This document shows, piece by piece, positions 60,832 through 64,000 of a stretch of DNA of 64,000 bases. A program made the translations under genes and the position numbers. How positions within the stretch are numbered: position 1 is the stretch's first letter; each line of letters opens with the position of its first letter. The notes under the pieces are model-generated. The model saw nothing but the letters and a program-made list of their open reading frames with translations, was not told the DNA's origin and searched no databases. This DNA comes from Fibrobacter sp. Its GTDB lineage: Bacteria > Fibrobacterota > Fibrobacteria > Fibrobacterales > Fibrobacteraceae. Where the stretch lies: assembly GCA_024398955.1 (NCBI GenBank), contig JAKSIG010000010.1, positions 18,629 through 82,628 of the forward strand, written 5' to 3'.

Positions 60832-61266
60832 ATGGAAATACTGATGAACGAAAATGTGAACCCTGAACATTTTGAACAAATTTTCAAGGTCACGCCCGAA
60901 ATGATTGACGACAATCATCACTTCAACAATGTGTGGTCGGTGAAGTGGATTCAGGATATCGCTATTTCCCATTCCGAAAAATGCGGCGGCACCGCCCTGA
61001 TGCGTGAACTTGGTGCAGGCTGGATGGTCCATACCCAGCATGTGGAATACAAGAACCAGGCTTTCCTCGATGATGAAATCAAGGGAATCACCTGGGTGGA
61101 TTCCTGCAGCCGTGTGGTATCTGTTCGTCGTAGCCGTTTTGAACGTGTTTCCGACGGCAAGGTAATTTTTGAATCTGAAACCCATTGGGTGCTGGTGGAT
61201 ATGAAGCGTGGTCGCCCCATCGCCATCCCCGACAAGATGAAAGCCCTTTACGGAATCAAGGAGTAG
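60832..61266 (+). CDS. Hotdog-fold acyl thioesterase (4HBT type)
   Basis: This 144-aa protein has the hotdog signature DDNHHFNNVWSVKWIQDIAI, where NHHFNNVxY/W is the active-site helix entry of 4HBT or acyl-ACP thioesterase-like proteins, and VVSVRRSRFERVSDGKVIFE later. The second such enzyme in the window, it differs from the one at 7963-8370. GAGG is 6 bases before ATG 60832. It is followed after 2 bp by the gamma-carbonic-anhydrase-like gene. Confidence 0.8.
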   Translation: MEILMNENVNPEHFEQIFKVTPEMIDDNHHFNNVWSVKWIQDIAISHSEKCGGTALMRELGAGWMVHTQHVEYKNQAFLDDEIKGITWVDSCSRVVSVRRSRFERVSDGKVIFESETHWVLVDMKRGRPIAIPDKMKALYGIKE

Positions 61267-61268
61267 GT

Positions 61269-61787
61269 ATGTCTAGTATTATTGAGTACAAGGGCAAGAA
61301 GCCTGTTCTTGGCGAACGTGTGTTTGTTGCCGAAGGTGCCCGCCTTATTGGTGATGTGGAAATCGGTGACGATTCCTCCGTGTTCTACAATGCGGTGATT
61401 CGCGCTGATTTGGCCGAAATCCGTATTGGCAAACGAACCAATATTCAGGACAACGTATCGGTTCATTTGGCTACCGATGCCGGCGTCCATATTGGCGACG
61501 ATGTGACCATTGGCCATAATGCCGTGGTTCATGCCTGCGATATTGAAGACAATGTCTTGATCGGTATGGGCGCAATCGTCATGGATGGAGCGCTCATTCG
61601 CAAGAATTCCGTGGTGGCCGCAGGTGCTTTGGTGCCCCAGGGCAAGGAATATCCCGAAGGAAGCCTCATTGTTGGCACTCCTGCAAGGGTTGCCCGTCAA
61701 CTTACCGACGAAGAAATTCGTAAATTTCATGAAGGTGTTTTGCACTACATTGACATCAAGGATGCGCTCCTGCAGGGGCAACCTTAA
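61269..61787 (+). CDS. Gamma-carbonic anhydrase family protein (left-handed beta-helix)
   Basis: This 172-aa protein consists of hexapeptide repeats: VFVAEGARLIGDVEIGDDSS, IGKRTNIQDNVSVHL, VHIGDDVTIGHNAVVHA and VLIGMGAIVMDGALI. Three metal-binding His can be read in SVHLAT and TIGHNAVVHAC, as in YrdA/PaaY proteins. These form trimers and bind zinc; carbonic anhydrase activity is proven only for some members. AAGGAG, overlapping the upstream stop, supports ATG 61269 and not the longer frame from 61185. Confidence 0.9.
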   Translation: MSSIIEYKGKKPVLGERVFVAEGARLIGDVEIGDDSSVFYNAVIRADLAEIRIGKRTNIQDNVSVHLATDAGVHIGDDVTIGHNAVVHACDIEDNVLIGMGAIVMDGALIRKNSVVAAGALVPQGKEYPEGSLIVGTPARVARQLTDEEIRKFHEGVLHYIDIKDALLQGQP

Positions 61788-61799
61788 TTAGAGGATTTA

Positions 61800-62762
61800 G
61801 TGTATAAGTTTGTTTTTCTCATAAACCCCATTAGCGGTGGTGGCCAGGGCAAGGTGATTCTTCAGTATTTGCCCGAAATTATGGCATCCATGAATTTTAA
61901 GGATGACCAGTGGAAGGCTGAATTTACCGCATACGAGGGAATGGAAGAACAGATAAAGAATGCCTTGGCCAATACAGAGACTTTGATTGCTGTTGGCGGT
62001 GACGGAACCGTTTCGTCGGTGCTTTCGGTGATGGTGGCTTCGGATTATGCCAAGACTGTAAAAATTGGTCTGATTCCCCTGGGTACCGGTAACGACCTGG
62101 CCCGAGTCTTGAATCTTTATAAGCCTTATGTTGACAAAGGCTTGTTGTTTATGCTCCGTCGCTTGCTGCAGGCTAAGGCTCGACCATTTGATATCTGGAA
62201 GGTCAATGGTAAAATTGCCTTTGCCAACTACTTTTCTGGTGGCATTGATGCGCGTATCGCCCATGATTTTAATCGCGACAGATCTGAAGGGGCTTTTAAT
62301 TCGAATTCTGTTTTTGCAAACCGAATGCACTATGTAAAGAGCTTCTTTGCCGATAGACTATATCGGCTGAAACAGTGCAAATTGAATTACATAGATGAAA
62401 ACGGTGTTGCTTGTACCGAAACCGTTGACGGTGGAAGAACTGTCATTGTGGGGAATATCCCCAGCTTTGCCGGCGGCTCAAGGCCTTTCTATAAGTCTGA
62501 CATGGCAGATGGCCTGCTGGAAGTGGTTTGCGTTCCCAACATGTTGATGTTCCTGTTAGCTATTGCAATCGGTTCTGTTCCTGTGGTGGGAAATCTTGTG
62601 AAGAAATACTTCTTGATTTCTCGAAAGGCAAAGTCCCTGAAGATGGAATTTGCAGAAGATGAATTCCTGCAGCTGGACGGTGAAGATTTAAGTGGCAAAA
62701 TTGGTGGCCAGGTTCAGATTGACTACGCCTGCCAGGTTCAGATTCTTGCCCTGGGGGAATGA
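61800..62762 (+). CDS. Diacylglycerol kinase-family lipid kinase
   Basis: This 320-aa protein has the DAGK catalytic motifs: FLINPISGGGQGK at the N-terminus, LIAVGGDGTVSSVLSVM (ATP-binding GGDGT), LIPLGTGNDLARVL and FANYFSGGIDARIAHDF. Bacterial members phosphorylate diacylglycerol or related lipids. The start is GTG 61800, with GAGGA at 61791-61795; no upstream ATG is in frame. Its stop overlaps the lpxD start (ATGATG), which suggests envelope lipid work. Confidence 0.87.
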   Translation: MYKFVFLINPISGGGQGKVILQYLPEIMASMNFKDDQWKAEFTAYEGMEEQIKNALANTETLIAVGGDGTVSSVLSVMVASDYAKTVKIGLIPLGTGNDLARVLNLYKPYVDKGLLFMLRRLLQAKARPFDIWKVNGKIAFANYFSGGIDARIAHDFNRDRSEGAFNSNSVFANRMHYVKSFFADRLYRLKQCKLNYIDENGVACTETVDGGRTVIVGNIPSFAGGSRPFYKSDMADGLLEVVCVPNMLMFLLAIAIGSVPVVGNLVKKYFLISRKAKSLKMEFAEDEFLQLDGEDLSGKIGGQVQIDYACQVQILALGE

Positions 62763-63763
62763 TGCATTCCGTCAAATTGCAAGAAATATTGCAAGAATGT
62801 GCGCAAGGAAATGTCATCCAGAGCCCTGCCGCTTCCGTCATTCTGAGTCCCGAAGGGACGAAGAATCCAGTGCTTTCCGGTTTTGCCTCCCTGGAAAAAG
62901 CAGGCCCTGCAGACGTCAGCTTCTGGACAGGGAACGTCAAGAGCATTACTGGAGCCAACGGATTCTCTGCGGCAGATTTGGCTAAGTGCGAAGCCGGCGT
63001 ATTGTTTGTTCCTATGGGTACCGCGCGGGAAATTTTCCCAAAGGTCCGCTGCCTGGTTCCTGTAGAAAATCCCTATCACTCCATGGTCTGCTTTCTGGAA
63101 AAGTACGGAAAAGACCTGGTGGACGTGCCGCGAGATTCGTCGGGCAAGGCGGTTGCCGAGATTGATCCTACGGTAGAAATTGGCCCCGGCTGCGTTGTAA
63201 TGCCCGGCGCAAAGATTGGTGCCCGCTGCCGCCTGGAAGCAAACGTAGTGATTTACCCCAACGTTGTGGTGGGGGAGGGCTGCATTTTTCAGGCTGGCGT
63301 TGTGGTAGGTAGCCGCGGTTTTGGCTTCTATGAATACCAGGGCAAACGCCGCATGGTGCCCCATGTGGCAGGAGTCCGCATTGGCGACAACTGCAGCTTT
63401 GGCGCAAACACTGTGGTGGCCGCCGGATTTATTTCGCCTACCACCATCGGGAACGATTGCCATTTCGATGCAATGGTGCAAATCGGTCACAACTGCGTTC
63501 TGGGAAACAACATCTACATGGCCGCGCAAACTGCATTAGGCGGCACCACCATCGTAGAAGATGATGTGAACATTGCCGGCGGCGCAAAGGCTGCAGGCCA
63601 CCTCACCATCGGTCGCGGCGCCATCGTCACCGCAAAAGCCGGCGTCACCAAGAGCGTTCCCGCAGGCCGCACCGTAGCAGGTTTCCCCGCCATCGACGCC
63701 GATGTCTGGCGCAGGCAAATGGTGGAACTCCGCATGATGGCCAAGAAACATTTGAAGAAATAA
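62759..63763 (+). CDS. lpxD: UDP-3-O-acylglucosamine N-acyltransferase (LpxD), with embedded dispersed repeat
   Basis: This 334-aa protein adds the N-linked hydroxyacyl chain in lipid A synthesis. It has the N-terminal LpxD domain (SGFASLEKAGPADVSFWTG), then left-handed beta-helix hexapeptides from about 140 with the catalytic-type His in MVQIGHNCVLGNN, followed by GGTTIVEDDVNIAGG. Residues 27-38 (VILSPEGTKNPV) are encoded by 62837-62872, an exact in-frame copy of the GTCATTCTGA-type intergenic repeat. That makes the N-terminus longer than usual. ATG 62759 overlaps the kinase stop; ATG 62762 is equally possible. Confidence 0.92.
   Translation: MMHSVKLQEILQECAQGNVIQSPAASVILSPEGTKNPVLSGFASLEKAGPADVSFWTGNVKSITGANGFSAADLAKCEAGVLFVPMGTAREIFPKVRCLVPVENPYHSMVCFLEKYGKDLVDVPRDSSGKAVAEIDPTVEIGPGCVVMPGAKIGARCRLEANVVIYPNVVVGEGCIFQAGVVVGSRGFGFYEYQGKRRMVPHVAGVRIGDNCSFGANTVVAAGFISPTTIGNDCHFDAMVQIGHNCVLGNNIYMAAQTALGGTTIVEDDVNIAGGAKAAGHLTIGRGAIVTAKAGVTKSVPAGRTVAGFPAIDADVWRRQMVELRMMAKKHLKK
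62837..62872. repeat. GTCATTCTGA-type repeat inside lpxD
   Basis: The 36-bp element GTCATTCTGAGTCCCGAAGG, followed by GACGAAGAATCCAGTG, is 12 codons long, in frame, with no stop. Its centre, GTCCC-GAA-GGGAC, is a perfect palindrome. Related copies are intergenic at 1723-1807 and 60777. Confidence 0.85.
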
Positions 63764-63782
63764 ATTTTTTTATCGTCATCTT

Positions 63783-63810
63783 TTGACATCCGCTTTTTAG
63801 TATATTTATT
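63783..63810 (+). promoter_or_regulatory. Promoter candidate for a gene beyond the right edge
   Basis: TTGACA at 63783-63788 is followed after 16 bases by TTTATT (63805-63810) in an AT-rich stretch TATATTTATT. The region 63764-64000 contains no gene I can support. Confidence 0.45.
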
Positions 63811-63832
63811 CTGACAGACAATGGTTGCGGGA

Positions 63833-63947
63833 GGCAATGACCATAAATGGTCGCTGCTCTCGCCTTAGGTCGTATTGCAACTTCGTTGCATACTCGTTGG
63901 CTCGGCAATGACCATAAATGGTCACTGCTCTCGCCTTAGGTCGTATT
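63833..63947. repeat. 44-bp direct repeat with internal palindrome
   Basis: Copies at 63833-63876 and 63904-63947 differ at one base. Each begins GGCAATGACCATAAATGGTC, containing the palindrome GACCAT-AA-ATGGTC, and ends CTCGCCTTAGGTCGTATT. Between them is a small hairpin GCAACTTCGTTGC. Confidence 0.85.
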
Positions 63948-64000
63948 CTTATATCCCATAGAAAGGTTTAAAAAGCCTGAAATGGAGCGTGTAGGAATAC

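Overview
The window looks like chromosomal DNA of a Fibrobacter or close relative (Fibrobacterota). This is inferred from content: poly-serine linkers in exported proteins, a cellulase with CBM11-like repeats and a GH51/GH-A-type catalytic domain, many outer-membrane barrels and lipoproteins, a meso-diaminopimelate dehydrogenase, LpxD, a giant GLUG-type surface protein, and AT-rich intergenic spacers full of short dispersed palindromic repeats. No phage, integrase, transposase, CRISPR array, rRNA or tRNA was recognised. The region is coherent and mostly housekeeping, with large lineage-specific surface genes.

Layout. 1-5040: the 5' part of recQ (minus strand, running off the left edge), a sugar-nucleotidyltransferase, a SpoU-type RNA methyltransferase, dUTPase and diaminopimelate dehydrogenase, separated by repeat-rich or operator-like spacers. 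5046-7772: a modular lipoprotein with collagen-like Gly-X-Y tracts and a C-terminal histidine-phosphatase domain. 7963-13078: an outer-membrane and lipid-trafficking cluster, with a hotdog thioesterase and a BamA-like barrel on the minus strand, divergent from a four-gene MCE (Mla-type) transporter operon. 13091-17239: a family II pyrophosphatase and two proteins of unknown function. 17321-18649: dnaA, with DnaA-box-like sites upstream. 18947-21195: a coupled set of a membrane protein, a squalene/phytoene-synthase-like enzyme and lspA. 21199-27558: minus-strand genes including a LysM/M23 peptidase, a secreted glutaminyl cyclase, a large barrel and a PHP phosphoesterase. 27686-36570: rnhA, a U32 peptidase, a small lipoprotein, a strongly structured RNA leader before an Arg/Ala-rich membrane-anchored protein, rpiA, a SlyD-like PPIase, a phosphoesterase, rlmH and a diguanylate cyclase.

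36705-51314 is the most striking part: three tightly linked genes encode a FecR-domain exported protein, a 1127-aa protein with a predicted beta-helix followed by a predicted outer-membrane barrel, and a 3122-aa secreted protein built from four large repeats rich in GLUG-like motifs, with a possible type IX secretion C-terminal signal. I infer a dedicated surface-display or adhesion system. 51351-63763 returns to core functions: prfC, a DsbA-like lipoprotein, the cellulase, glgB, a pyridoxal kinase, a hotdog thioesterase, a gamma-carbonic-anhydrase-like protein, a diacylglycerol-kinase-like protein and lpxD. The window ends in a repeat-containing leader for a gene beyond the edge.

Short dispersed repeats recur throughout: GTCATTCTGA-type, ATGAATTACGAGAT-type, TGGACTCC pairs and a 44-bp direct repeat. 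One GTCATTCTGA-type copy lies in frame inside lpxD. All functional calls come from reading motifs by eye; no database search was run.
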